Shown here: one piece after another, positions 7,635 through 16,134 of the stretch
Numbering within the stretch: position 1 is the first letter of the stretch
How the letters are laid out: the number at the start of each line of letters is the position of its first letter
Assembly: GCA_009694435.1 (NCBI GenBank)
Contig: SHUY01000008.1
Span: 1 to 38,676, forward strand
Length of the DNA: 38,676 nucleotides
DNA from: Acidimicrobiia bacterium
GTDB taxonomy: Bacteria > Actinomycetota > Acidimicrobiia > IMCC26256 > PALSA-555
Reading direction: 5' to 3'
Translations under genes and position numbers: made by a program
The notes under the pieces: generated by a model
Seen by the model: the letters and a program-made list of their open reading frames with translations, nothing else
What the model was told of the DNA's origin: nothing
Databases searched by the model: none

Positions 7635-8891
7635 TTACGGTATTGCTTCTCCGCGGCCGTTTACCGCCACAAAAGCTTCTTTTGCCAACCCTAGGCCTCG
7701 TTCGCCAATAATGTTCTTTTGAATTTCGTCACTGCCGCCATAAATAGACGGAGCCGGAGCGAAGAGGGTCATTTCTTGCACTACCCCGCCACCGGTAGTA
7801 GATGGCCCCATAAGCATTCCTTCGGCCCCAAGAATTTCGGGGCCGAGATCGCGGCTCAAGCGAGTGATACGGCTCATAAGCAATTTAGAAAGATTCCCTA
7901 TCGCTCCCGATTCTTTACCCGAAGAGCGAGCGGCTTTTGCTCGCAGCGAAGTGAAGCGACCAATCTCGTTAAGTGAATAAAGTTCCGCTAGCCGCTGGCG
8001 AATCATTGGATCAGAATGGCGATCCAATTTCTTGGCTAAATCGCTAAAGAGCTGAAATGAACCCCCAAAGGCGCTGGGTTGCACTGAACGCCCGGAACTT
8101 TTCACTAGATCACCAACGCGGGTGTTGAGTACCCCCGTCTTCGGGCCCGGGAATGCGGCTCCCCCAGCGCCACTACCGCCACCACCTAGACCGGCGCGCT
8201 CAAACGCCAAAGTGGTATTAGCGACGGCCCAGCCATTATTAAGTCCACCGATCACGGCGTCGTTAGAAACGCGCGCCTCATCAATAAAAACTTCGCTGAA
8301 AAGTGCTCGTCCGGTCATCTCGCGCAGTGGACGCACGTCTACCCCCGCTTGGTCCATGGGCAACGCGAAGTAGCTGATCCCTTTATGCTTCGGAGCATCG
8401 GGGTCGGTGCGCGCTAATAACATTCCCAGATCAGCAACGGCGCCACCCGAAGTCCAAACTTTTTGACCGGTGATTACCCACTCATCGCCATCACGTACGG
8501 CTTTTGTTTGCAGACTGGCAAGATCAGATCCCGCACTTGGTTCACTAAAAAGTTGACACCAAGCCTCTTGCCCGTTGACGATTGTCGTTAAGTAGCGCTC
8601 TTGTTGTTCAAGTGTTCCGTGAGTGTAAATAGTGGGGCCGGCAAGCAGTAGCCCCAAGCCCGCCGGACCACCTACTGCTCCGGCCGCTCGCAATTCGTCG
8701 CTCACAATGCGGGCAAAGGCGGCGGAGTAGCCCCGGCCTAGAGCGGACTCGGGCCAACTCGAAACTGTCCATCGAGCCTCCATCAAAATCTGCCACCACT
8801 GGGCCACCGTCAGTTCGGGATCCCAGAACTCTTGCGCCCACGCCCGTACTTCCGCGCGCACCTCCTCGGGGTCAAGCACGGTATTGGTCAT
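7635..8891 (-). CDS. Acyl-CoA dehydrogenase (FadE-type)
   Basis: 418 residues with the whole ACAD fold. It has the FAD/substrate strand CQLFSEPSAGSDLASLQ and WVITGQKVWTSGG, a helix-G region TTLAFERAG, and the C-terminal YGGSDEIQKNIIGERGLGL. The base position of medium-chain enzymes (YEGT) is Gly here, so the catalytic base is more likely the Glu of FER in helix G, as in isovaleryl-CoA dehydrogenase types. A Gly/Ala-rich stretch GLGGGGSGAGGAA follows helix G and is unusual. The enzyme should oxidise an acyl-CoA and pass electrons to ETF. It is divergent from the diiron protein gene across 109 bases, with a perfect palindrome next to its start. No Shine-Dalgarno is visible. Confidence 0.92.
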   Translation of the reverse strand: MTNTVLDPEEVRAEVRAWAQEFWDPELTVAQWWQILMEARWTVSSWPESALGRGYSAAFARIVSDELRAAGAVGGPAGLGLLLAGPTIYTHGTLEQQERYLTTIVNGQEAWCQLFSEPSAGSDLASLQTKAVRDGDEWVITGQKVWTSGGAVADLGMLLARTDPDAPKHKGISYFALPMDQAGVDVRPLREMTGRALFSEVFIDEARVSNDAVIGGLNNGWAVANTTLAFERAGLGGGGSGAGGAAFPGPKTGVLNTRVGDLVKSSGRSVQPSAFGGSFQLFSDLAKKLDRHSDPMIRQRLAELYSLNEIGRFTSLRAKAARSSGKESGAIGNLSKLLMSRITRLSRDLGPEILGAEGMLMGPSTTGGGVVQEMTLFAPAPSIYGGSDEIQKNIIGERGLGLAKEAFVAVNGRGEAIP

Positions 8892-8894
8892 AGT

Positions 8895-8911
8895 TGGTCA
8901 ATTGTTGACCA
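8895..8911. promoter_or_regulatory. Palindrome, candidate operator for ACAD/diiron divergon
   Basis: TGGTCAA-TTG-TTGACCA is a perfect inverted repeat with 7-base arms and a 3-base centre. It lies 3 bases upstream of the minus-strand ACAD start codon. The half site TTGGTCA occurs a second time ten bases away (8884-8890), one helical turn apart. The TGGTnnnnACCA form is compatible with GntR/FadR-like regulators, but other families also bind such sites. No regulator gene is in the window. Confidence 0.6.
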
Positions 8912-9000
8912 TGATGAGGGGTTCATACGAGTCGAGAGTACCTTGAAGATAGAGCAGGAGCCGACCTCGGTTTCTGGTTATTAGGTTTAGGAGCAAGAAA

Positions 9001-10122
9001 ATGGACAAATTCGAGGCTTTGGGAAGGGCCGACGTAAACGATATTGCTTCAATTCTCGCCGACGACGCCATAGATTTTGGCACCACCGAACACCACACCG
9101 TTGCTCGGGGCGACACGGTCTTGACTTGGGATTACGAACGCACCCGCCCTGGGCTGTCCAAGCTCTACGAACGAGCCAAAACATCGCAGTGGAACGGCTC
9201 CACTCAGTTGGATTGGTCGATTGAGGTTGACATTGAAAAAGTCGCGACCGAGATGCAGGGAGCAGTCCAAGGGCTGCGCGATCGACTGACCGCTATTGAC
9301 AATTCCCCCCTTAAGTCATGGGGCGATCCTGAATGGACCAAGTTTTCTATTGAAGCGTTCAACTGGCGCATGAGTCAGTTTCTTCACGGAGAGCAGGGGG
9401 CTTTACTTTGTACCGCCAAAATAGTTAACACTACGCCGTGGATTGACGCAAAATATTTTGCTGCTACTCAAGTAGTCGACGAAGCGCGCCACGTAGAAGT
9501 TTTTGCTCGCTACTTAGATACAAAACTCGATGGGCACTACTCCGTCAACGCCAACTTGCAATTACTAATTGATGACATCCTAAACGACAATCGCTGGGAC
9601 ATGACCTACATGGGGATGCAGATCATGATCGAAGGTCTAGCATTAGCCGCTTTTGGGTTCATGCACGCCGTAACCGAAGAGCCGCTGCTGAAATCGTTGT
9701 TGCGTTACGTAATGAGCGACGAGGCTCGCCACGTAGCCTTTGGAGTGTTGTCTCTACAAGAATTTTACCAAGGGCTAGGAAATTCTGAGATAAGAGAGCG
9801 GCAAGAGTTTGCTTTTGAGGCCGCTCTCCGTATGCGCGACCGGCTAATGATGCATACAGTCTGGGAAAAATGTGGAGTAGATCGAGGGATGATCACCAAA
9901 ATGCTTATGTCGATTCGTGAGCCCGGCGGAAACCCTTTTCAGGCGGCACTATTTTCTAAAATTGTTCCCAACTGTAAAAAGCTTGGATTGCTTGATGCGG
10001 GTGATGGCTGGCTGCGGGAACGGTTCACCGAAATAGGTGTGATCGAATACGAAAATGCTCCCGACACCGAAGTCGAATATGCACTCCTTGATGCGGTTAA
10101 CGAAGAATCAGTAGCCGTTTAA
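9001..10122 (+). CDS. Ferritin-like diiron-carboxylate protein (putative oxygenase/oxidase)
   Basis: 373 residues, mainly helical. It carries a complete diiron ligand set: Glu131 (HGEQ), Glu161 and His164 in a first DEARH, Glu211 (MIEGL), and Glu241 and His244 in a second DEARH. Four carboxylates with two ExxH pairs is the pattern of ferritin-like diiron oxygenases and ribonucleotide-reductase-R2-like proteins. I do not recognise a characterised orthologue. An AurF-like N-oxygenase or a fatty-acyl oxidase are possibilities only. The ATG has a good site, AGGAG, about nine bases upstream. It shares a 109-base divergent promoter region with an acyl-CoA dehydrogenase, which suggests a role in the same lipid or acyl metabolism. 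It ends two bases before the convergent aat stop. Confidence 0.8.
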   Translation: MDKFEALGRADVNDIASILADDAIDFGTTEHHTVARGDTVLTWDYERTRPGLSKLYERAKTSQWNGSTQLDWSIEVDIEKVATEMQGAVQGLRDRLTAIDNSPLKSWGDPEWTKFSIEAFNWRMSQFLHGEQGALLCTAKIVNTTPWIDAKYFAATQVVDEARHVEVFARYLDTKLDGHYSVNANLQLLIDDILNDNRWDMTYMGMQIMIEGLALAAFGFMHAVTEEPLLKSLLRYVMSDEARHVAFGVLSLQEFYQGLGNSEIRERQEFAFEAALRMRDRLMMHTVWEKCGVDRGMITKMLMSIREPGGNPFQAALFSKIVPNCKKLGLLDAGDGWLRERFTEIGVIEYENAPDTEVEYALLDAVNEESVAV

Positions 10123-10124
10123 AA

Positions 10125-10790
10125 CTAATTCACCAAAGTCAGCTGTGGTCGCCCTACCGCAAGAGTTAAAGCGGCAAGGTATTCGGATCTGTTGATTTCG
10201 ACTGCACCCATCGAAGCTAAGTGATCAGTGCGCCACTGAACATCAAAGAGGACTCCACCGCCGACGCGCAAACGAGTGACTAGAGCGGCCAAAGCAACCT
10301 TGGAAGCATTGCTGGTGCGAGAAAACATTGATTCACCCGCGAACAACCCTCCCATGGCTACTCCGTAGACTCCTCCTACCATTACCGGTTCGTGGCTATC
10401 CGATTGCTCCCATACCTCAACGCTGTGGGCGAACCCCATCTGGTGAAGACGAACGTAAGCCGCTACGAAAGATTCGTCGATCCAGCCATGAGGGCGGGCA
10501 GGATCAGCACAGCCGCGCATTACCGCTTCGAAGGCAGTGTTGACGGTAACTAAAAAATTGCGTTGCGCTCGACGTAAAGATCTATTAAAGCGAAAATTCT
10601 CCAAGGGCAGCACTCCTCGGGGATCAGGTGACCACCAGCCGATGGGGCCATCGGCAAAAACCCGCATCGGAAATAACCCGTGGCTGTAGGCGTACAAAAG
10701 CGTAGCCGGGGTTAGATCGGCCCCAACACCAACTAGGTCTTCGTTAGGAATTGGGTCGGGGAACGGCCATAAAGGAGCGCCGGTCGTCAC
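10125..10790 (-). CDS. aat: Leucyl/phenylalanyl-tRNA--protein transferase
   Basis: 221 residues, typical of Aat. The family signatures are clear: FPDPIPNEDLVGVGADL near the N terminus, LLYAYSHGLFPM, GWWSPDPRGVLPL, then the central GVAMGGLFAGESMFSR and a late LFDVQWRTDHLASMG. The enzyme adds Leu or Phe from aminoacyl-tRNA to proteins with N-terminal Arg or Lys, marking them for ClpAP through ClpS in the N-end rule pathway. The start is GTG at 10790, overlapping the stop of the upstream MFS gene (GTGA), so the two are translationally coupled. No clpS or clpA is in the window. The identification is firm. Confidence 0.95.
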   Translation of the reverse strand: MTTGAPLWPFPDPIPNEDLVGVGADLTPATLLYAYSHGLFPMRVFADGPIGWWSPDPRGVLPLENFRFNRSLRRAQRNFLVTVNTAFEAVMRGCADPARPHGWIDESFVAAYVRLHQMGFAHSVEVWEQSDSHEPVMVGGVYGVAMGGLFAGESMFSRTSNASKVALAALVTRLRVGGGVLFDVQWRTDHLASMGAVEINRSEYLAALTLAVGRPQLTLVN

Positions 10791-12064
10791 CCGGGAGCAC
10801 CCACTTTGACTAAATCAGCCCACAAAACCAACGCAAGGGAAACCCCTGCTCCGACAAGAACAACGAGAGTGATTGACGTTGCTTGCGCTATCGGTCCCGC
10901 GAGCAGCACTCCTAGCGGGACGGTTCCGCCAAAGGCCATAACCCAAAGTGCCATGACTCGTCCCCGATAAGTATCATCGACTCGCTCTTGCAACACAGTA
11001 GAGAGTGAAGTTATCACTAAGAAATAGGCGTAGCCCAAAGCGGGGCCAATCACAAAAGCAACTAGCGAAGTACGCGCGAGGCCAAAGCCAGCTAACAAAA
11101 TCGAGAAAGCGACTAAGCCTGGACGCACCAAACGGGCTTTGGATTGATGAGAAAATAATGTCCCGACGCTAATGGCGCCAACAGCAGCCCCTAGGCCAAA
11201 AATTCCGTAGAGCAAACCGTATTCAATTGATCGTAGCCCCATTCCTAAATTGTGGGCTGCGAGCACTGGCATCAACCCAATGAAGACCAAAGAAAAAAAT
11301 GACAGTGTAACCAAAATTCCTAAGACTCGGCGCAATACGGGGTCGCCGCGAACGACTCTAAAACCTTCAGTGAATTGAGCCATGACTTTCTGTTTTCGTG
11401 AATCAGCCGGATGGCGGGGATATTTGACTACTACAAGCGCGGTGATGGCGAAAAGATAAGTAGCTGAATTAAGAAAAAATACTGGGGAAGGACCAAAAGC
11501 CGCATATATCGCAGCCCCGATAGCTGGACCAATCACTCGCGAAAGATTCATCTGTACCGACTGAAGTGCCACTGCTCCGGCGAGGTCATCTCGGGGCGTA
11601 AGGGTGGGGAGAATAGCGTTAAGAGCCGGAGCACCAAGAGCATTACCAAAACCAATAGCTAAAACGAATAGCGCTAACACCGCCTCGTTGGGGTGGTCAG
11701 AAAAAACCAATATCGCCAGAAAAATCGAAAATATTAGTTGCTGTACTTGACACAGCAGTAAAAATGCTCTCCGGTCAAAGCGGTCGGCGATCACGCCACC
11801 GATATTGGAGAGAAACAATAATGGTCCTAGTTGGCAAAAAAATAGAATTGCAACAAAAGTAGTTGAACCAGTTAAAGCGAAACCGTAAGCACCAAGCAGA
11901 ACATTTTGCATCCAAGTCCCAATGTTGGAAGCGAATATTCCTAACCAAACAACGCGAAAATCACGACTTCTTAGAGCGGCGACGGCGGTGCCACGAACAA
12001 ATACCCGATCTCCATCTAAATAAGCATCGGTTATATCTTCTGGACTAGGCTGATGCATTGACAC
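10787..12064 (-). CDS. MFS transporter (MFS_3/EntS-like exporter)
   Basis: 425 residues with about 12 membrane helices. The N-terminal FRVVWLGIFASNIGTWMQ and IGGVIADRFDRRAFLL match the MFS_3 subgroup that includes EntS and macrolide or multidrug exporters. VLQERVDDTYRGRVMALW is a further subgroup motif. Substrate unknown. The GTG start at 12064 is one choice, and an in-frame ATG two codons later (12058) is equally likely. No clear Shine-Dalgarno is present. Its promoter must lie in the 51 bases before the glycosylase stop, which contain AT-rich inverted repeats. It is coupled to aat by a four-base overlap, a pairing with no obvious functional reason. Confidence 0.9.
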   Translation of the reverse strand: MSMHQPSPEDITDAYLDGDRVFVRGTAVAALRSRDFRVVWLGIFASNIGTWMQNVLLGAYGFALTGSTTFVAILFFCQLGPLLFLSNIGGVIADRFDRRAFLLLCQVQQLIFSIFLAILVFSDHPNEAVLALFVLAIGFGNALGAPALNAILPTLTPRDDLAGAVALQSVQMNLSRVIGPAIGAAIYAAFGPSPVFFLNSATYLFAITALVVVKYPRHPADSRKQKVMAQFTEGFRVVRGDPVLRRVLGILVTLSFFSLVFIGLMPVLAAHNLGMGLRSIEYGLLYGIFGLGAAVGAISVGTLFSHQSKARLVRPGLVAFSILLAGFGLARTSLVAFVIGPALGYAYFLVITSLSTVLQERVDDTYRGRVMALWVMAFGGTVPLGVLLAGPIAQATSITLVVLVGAGVSLALVLWADLVKVGAPG

Positions 12065-12089
12065 GATTAATGACTCTATCTTGTCAATA

Positions 12090-12105
12090 AGTAAACTCTT
12101 TTACT
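12090..12105. repeat. AT-rich inverted repeat between glycosylase and MFS genes
   Basis: AGTAAA-CTCT-TTTACT forms a perfect 6-base inverted repeat with a 4-base centre, in the 51-base gap upstream of the MFS gene. It is weak as a hairpin and has no T-run, so an operator for the MFS promoter is somewhat more likely than a terminator for the glycosylase. Confidence 0.35.
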
Positions 12106-12115
12106 GATTTGTGAG

Positions 12116-12736
12116 TTATTTATCATCTAACGCTCTCCAGCAATACCACGCAGCTACTGATCGGAAGGGCCGATAATCATCACCAAGTAATTCGAGTTCT
12201 TTTGATTCAGGCGGGAGAGCCAAGCCGTGTATAAGCGCGTAACCTTTGCGCACACCCAAGTCAGTAGTGGGCCAAACGTTAAGTCGCCCCAACTGAAACA
12301 TTAAGAACATTTCTGCTGTCCACGAACCAATACCTCGTACTTGAGTCAAAGCGGAAACAACTTCATCATCAGGCATTCGAGCCACTCGATTTAACTCGAG
12401 CTCGCCTGAAAGTACTCGCTCGGCCAAATCTTGCACTGCTCGTACTTTGGCCATAGAAAGCCCTGCGGCTCGCAATTTTTCGACTGAAGTAGCCACCATC
12501 ACCTCAGGGCTTACAGTTCCTCCTAATGCACTAACTACTCGGCCGTGAATTGTGGCCGCGGCGGCTCCCGAAAGTTGCTGGCCACAAATTGCTCTTACTA
12601 GGTGAGCAAAGTGATCTTGACTGCGGCGGCCACGAGCAAAATCGGGCAAGCCGATGCGAGCAATAGTTTCTTTCATAGCTTTATCAGCACCCGACAGGGT
12701 GGCAGCGGCTTCATGGAGCTCTCGGCGAATTCTCAT
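12116..12736 (-). CDS. DNA-3-methyladenine glycosylase II-like (AlkA/HhH-GPD)
   Basis: 206 residues from the chosen ATG at 12736. The ORF track extends 40 codons upstream, but that extension overlaps the divergent MBL gene and lacks family similarity, whereas MRIRRELHEAAATLS leads directly into the conserved domain. The motifs are FAHLVRAICGQQLS, the helix-hairpin-helix LTQVRGIGSWTAEMFLMF, and the catalytic Asp in WPTTDLGVRKG, followed by YRPFRSVAAWYCWRALD. These enzymes excise alkylated bases in base excision repair. The size fits short AlkA-type proteins that lack the N-terminal beta domain of E. coli AlkA. Only 22 bases separate its start from the divergent MBL gene, so the promoters must overlap coding sequence. 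Confidence 0.9.
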   Translation of the reverse strand: MRIRRELHEAAATLSGADKAMKETIARIGLPDFARGRRSQDHFAHLVRAICGQQLSGAAAATIHGRVVSALGGTVSPEVMVATSVEKLRAAGLSMAKVRAVQDLAERVLSGELELNRVARMPDDEVVSALTQVRGIGSWTAEMFLMFQLGRLNVWPTTDLGVRKGYALIHGLALPPESKELELLGDDYRPFRSVAAWYCWRALDDK

Positions 12737-12758
12737 CAGCTCTGACACTATTGACGTT

Positions 12759-14027
12759 ATGGACTTACTCGCATTAGCTGACGATCTATGGGCGGGGAAG
12801 GATAGGTACAAACCTTTCGATAATCCAGGGGCGAAAGGCGAGATCGACGACAACACCCTTTTCGTTCATGGCTTCGCCAATGTCAATGCACTGCTCACTG
12901 ACGACGGGATAGTCCTTATTGATACCGGTAGTTCTCTAATGGCAAAAACTATGCACGACTCACTACGAACATGGAGTACCGACCGCATCAATACCGCAGT
13001 TTTTACTCACGGCCATATTGATCATTGTTTTGGAATTGATAATTATGACTCTGACAATGCCTCGTTGGGTTCGCAAGCCCCTAAGGTGATTGCCCATGAA
13101 GCCATAAAAGCCCGTTTTGATCGCTATAAAGTCACTGCTGGTTATAACGAACAAATAAACCGTCGTCAGTTTGGAATGAGCGATTTCGTTTGGCCACTCA
13201 ACTATCGCTACCCCGATATCACTTATCAAAAAAACTTTGACCTCTTAGTTGGCGGCGAGAAATTTGAACTTCACCACGCTCGGGGTGAAACCGATGATCA
13301 CACTTGGGTGTGGGCTCCTGACCGTAGCGTTGTTTGTGTAGGGGATCTATTTACTTGGGCCGCGCCTAACTGTGGTAATCCTCAAAAAGTCCAGCGCTAC
13401 CCCATGGAGTGGGCACAAGCACTGCGAGAAATAGCCACACTCAACGCGAACGTGATGTTGCCTGGCCACGGGTTACCGATAATTGGACCCGATCGAGTGC
13501 GTCAAGCGTTAGAGGAGAGCGCAGAGTTATTGGAATATCTCCACACCGAAACTCTTATTCTCATGAACGCGGGGGCCACTCTCAACGACATAATACATAG
13601 CGTTAAGGCTCCAGAACGATTGCTCGAACGACCGTACCTTCGTCCGGTCTACGACGACCCAGAATTTATTCTTCACAGTCTTTGGCGATTATACGGAGGA
13701 TGGTTTGATGGCAACCCCGCGCGATTAAAGCCCCCGAGCGATAAATCGCTGGCGGTTGAAGTCGCCGCGCTCGCTGGTGGACCAGTGGCACTTAGCCAAC
13801 GAGCACTTTTGGTGGCTGATAGCGGTGATCTTCGCTTGGCTGGTCAACTTATTGAATGGGCGCTAGACGCGTATCCAATAAAAGACCCAGATCGAAACGA
13901 AGTAGCCCAAATCTACTCACAGATAAATCGTCAGCGGGTGGCACAAGAAACTTCGCTGATGGCGAAAGGGGTATTTCGCGCCGCCGCACGTGAATCGAAC
14001 CCTAAGGCTAACGCCCCAGAAAACTGA
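12759..14027 (+). CDS. Metallo-beta-lactamase-fold hydrolase with alkyl-sulfatase dimerization domain
   Basis: 422 residues from the ATG at 12759. The ORF track start at 12654 runs antisense through the glycosylase and is rejected. The MBL domain has the metal motif THGHIDH at 83-89, preceded by LIDTGSS, with later HARGETDDHTW, VGDLFTW and LPGHGLP. After about residue 300 comes EFILHSLWRLYGGWFDGNPARLKP, the signature of the alkyl-sulfatase dimerization domain found in SdsA1 and Bds1. Full alkyl sulfatases are about 650 residues and end in an SCP2-like domain, which is absent here. The role may be hydrolysis of a sulfate ester or a related substrate. The 3' end overlaps the convergent amine oxidase gene by 20 bases. 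Confidence 0.88.
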   Translation: MDLLALADDLWAGKDRYKPFDNPGAKGEIDDNTLFVHGFANVNALLTDDGIVLIDTGSSLMAKTMHDSLRTWSTDRINTAVFTHGHIDHCFGIDNYDSDNASLGSQAPKVIAHEAIKARFDRYKVTAGYNEQINRRQFGMSDFVWPLNYRYPDITYQKNFDLLVGGEKFELHHARGETDDHTWVWAPDRSVVCVGDLFTWAAPNCGNPQKVQRYPMEWAQALREIATLNANVMLPGHGLPIIGPDRVRQALEESAELLEYLHTETLILMNAGATLNDIIHSVKAPERLLERPYLRPVYDDPEFILHSLWRLYGGWFDGNPARLKPPSDKSLAVEVAALAGGPVALSQRALLVADSGDLRLAGQLIEWALDAYPIKDPDRNEVAQIYSQINRQRVAQETSLMAKGVFRAAARESNPKANAPEN

Positions 14028-15270
14028 TTACCTCAGCAGCAGATCGCAACCCAGTGGCGTAAGCCGCGTGGACTACCGCAGCAATAGATTCAGTAGCCGT
14101 GCCGTCACCCGCCCAAAATAAAGCGCCCGTGTCGGATGCCGCCAATGCTTGGCGCGATCCTGAGCCACCTACGCGCACGAAGCTGTAACCCCCGCGCGTA
14201 TTTTCGTTAGTGCACCAATCGACGCGTTGCGAATCTTCAATGAGTTGGCTAGGTAAGACCTTGGGGAAAATGCGATCAAGATCGGCCAAAGCAATCGCCA
14301 CCGCTTCGGCTTCGGTGCGAGCCGACAGTGCTCGGGCCCGATAGCCACCAACATAAGCAATTAGTACTGGGGTGGCGTCTTCACCCCAGCCGTAAAGTGG
14401 GGTCCAGTAGAGCCGAACGGGGCCATCACAGCCCACCATGGTTAATCCATCGTCCCAAAAGCGCTCTTTGAATCGGAACAAAATCTTCATCACCGAGCCC
14501 ATCTCTAAACCGTTAAGGGCTTGCCACTTGCTGGTGGGGAGATCAGGAGAAAATTGAATTGCCCCTGCCTTGAGCACTCCAATTGGAGCGGTACAGATAA
14601 CCGATCGGGCCGCGAACTCTTCGCCGGTGGTACTAAAAGCAGTAGCGCCCGATTCGCTCCACTGAATTTTGTCTACCTTTGTTTCGTACCGAACATCAAG
14701 ATTTTTGCCAATCCAAGCAGGCAAAGCGTCGTAGCCCGCAGTTAAACGCCAATCAACCCCTCGTTCAAGTTCAACCACTCGATCATCACGAATTCCGATC
14801 ATGCTTAACTGATCAAGATCACCCAGCGGGTGAACGGTGAGCATTTGCTCGGCCATTACCCGAGCAACGCCAGTAAGACCTTTACGGTCTACGAACTCCG
14901 CGGCCGTCATGTCGGGACCATCGAAAGCGGCGATCTCACTCAATAAATCGCCCAATTGGGCTAAGGAGGGATCTTGGTACAAATCGGGAGAGTCAACTCC
15001 GCCGATCGACATAATGTAGCCATCGGCGGGATTGCATTTAAGCGTTTCAAACTGACCCGCTTTTATCTCAATCCAAGTGTCGGCATTTTCGGTGTGAACA
15101 AACTCTGCTCCACACTCCACCGGTGCATTAGCAAAGTCTCGAGTAGTGAGCATGCGCCCACCAATGCGCTCGGTTGCCTCAAGTACTACCGCGGTAAGTC
15201 CGTTTCGTTCACATTCACGAGCTGCGGTAACTCCCGCCATGCCCGCCCCTAACACCACAACGTCATGCAT
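14008..15270 (-). CDS. Flavin monoamine oxidase-family FAD-dependent oxidoreductase
   Basis: 420 residues. The N-terminal Rossmann motif VVVLGAGMAGVTAAREC (5-21) is followed by LEATERIGGRMLT, the typical GR dinucleotide-binding region of amine oxidases. VICTAPIGVLKAG marks the middle, and the C terminus has FWAGDGTATESIAAVVHAAYATG, the FAD-binding close of the family. The proteins oxidise primary or secondary amines or polyamines, and some act on amino acids or carotenoid-like substrates. The exact substrate is unknown. The start ATG is 47 bases from the divergent SDR start. It converges on the MBL gene with overlapping ends, so the two transcripts are antisense to each other at their 3' ends. 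Confidence 0.9.
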   Translation of the reverse strand: MHDVVVLGAGMAGVTAARECERNGLTAVVLEATERIGGRMLTTRDFANAPVECGAEFVHTENADTWIEIKAGQFETLKCNPADGYIMSIGGVDSPDLYQDPSLAQLGDLLSEIAAFDGPDMTAAEFVDRKGLTGVARVMAEQMLTVHPLGDLDQLSMIGIRDDRVVELERGVDWRLTAGYDALPAWIGKNLDVRYETKVDKIQWSESGATAFSTTGEEFAARSVICTAPIGVLKAGAIQFSPDLPTSKWQALNGLEMGSVMKILFRFKERFWDDGLTMVGCDGPVRLYWTPLYGWGEDATPVLIAYVGGYRARALSARTEAEAVAIALADLDRIFPKVLPSQLIEDSQRVDWCTNENTRGGYSFVRVGGSGSRQALAASDTGALFWAGDGTATESIAAVVHAAYATGLRSAAEVISFLGR

Positions 15271-15317
15271 ACGGTGCTGATGATAGCGTCACCAAGACAT
15301 ACCAAGGAGCGAAGCTA

Positions 15318-16127
15318 ATGCGAATTAGTGAATCCAATATTCTTATTACTGGAGCATCTTCAGGAATCGGAGCCGAGTTAGCACCCTTGCTGGCATCGCG
15401 AGGGGCCACGGTAGGAATAGTGGCCCGGCGACAAGATCGACTAGAAGCAGTACTAGATAAATGTCGTACTTACGCACCTAAATCAAAACTGTGGGTAGCC
15501 GACCTGAGTGATCTCGAACAAGCAGAAAAAGTTGCTCTTGATGCCCAAGAGTATTTCGGTGGAGTTGACTGCTTAATAAATAATGCCGCTATACCCAAGG
15601 TGACTTCGATTGATCGACTGACTACTTCTGATTTGGAATCGGTCATGAAAGTTAATTTTTTATCTCCAGCAAGAATGACGCTGGCATTACTTCCCCACTG
15701 GCTAAAGCGCGGTGCGGGATGCGTAGTGAATATCTCGTCTTTAGGGGGAAGAATCGGAATTGTTCATGAGGCGGCCTACTGCTCGTCAAAATTTGCTCTT
15801 TGTGGTTGGAGTGAATCGATGGCTATAGATCTGGCGGGCACGGGGATAGAAGTTAAATTGATTCTTCCGGGACCCATTGAGACTGAGATCTGGGATCTGG
15901 CCGACAACGAAACTGCCCTTTATTCTGGGCCTCTAGTCCCGGTGTCCCAATGCGCCTCCAGTATCGCGTCGGCTATCGAGGAGGAGGGGTTCGAATTTTA
16001 TTGCCCGCCCGAATTTCCCGGTGGTGGTAAACAACACGACATCGTGGTGGGAAAGACCAGCAACATTGATCAGTTCATTGCCGCCGTCGGGTCAATGGCC
16101 ATAAGCGATAGAGAGGGAAAATCTTAA
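15318..16127 (+). CDS. SDR family oxidoreductase
   Basis: 269 residues with classical SDR features: ITGASSGIG near 10-18, VARRQDRL after strand two (the Arg residues favour NADPH), NNAA around 90, the serine in NISSLGG, and YCSSK as the catalytic Tyr-Lys pair. LPGPIETEIWD follows. The C-terminal 40 residues are less typical. The ATG at 15318 has a good AAGGAG about nine bases upstream. It is divergent from the amine oxidase, so the two may be co-regulated, with one possibly reducing an aldehyde or ketone released by the other. That is conjecture. It converges on the molybdopterin oxidoreductase with seven bases between stops. Confidence 0.9.
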   Translation: MRISESNILITGASSGIGAELAPLLASRGATVGIVARRQDRLEAVLDKCRTYAPKSKLWVADLSDLEQAEKVALDAQEYFGGVDCLINNAAIPKVTSIDRLTTSDLESVMKVNFLSPARMTLALLPHWLKRGAGCVVNISSLGGRIGIVHEAAYCSSKFALCGWSESMAIDLAGTGIEVKLILPGPIETEIWDLADNETALYSGPLVPVSQCASSIASAIEEEGFEFYCPPEFPGGGKQHDIVVGKTSNIDQFIAAVGSMAISDREGKS

Positions 16128-16134
16128 TTAAAGT

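Noticed and set aside
12090-12105. AT-rich hairpin as an intrinsic terminator of the glycosylase
   Set aside because: Six A/T-rich pairs with no T-run make a poor terminator; it is kept only as a possible operator.
12654-12758. Upstream extension of the MBL ORF from 12654
   Set aside because: It lies antisense to the AlkA-like gene, and the conserved protein begins at the ATG at 12759.
12737-12856. N-terminal extension of the DNA glycosylase to 12856
   Set aside because: It overlaps the divergent MBL gene and carries no family similarity; the ATG at 12736 is a better start.
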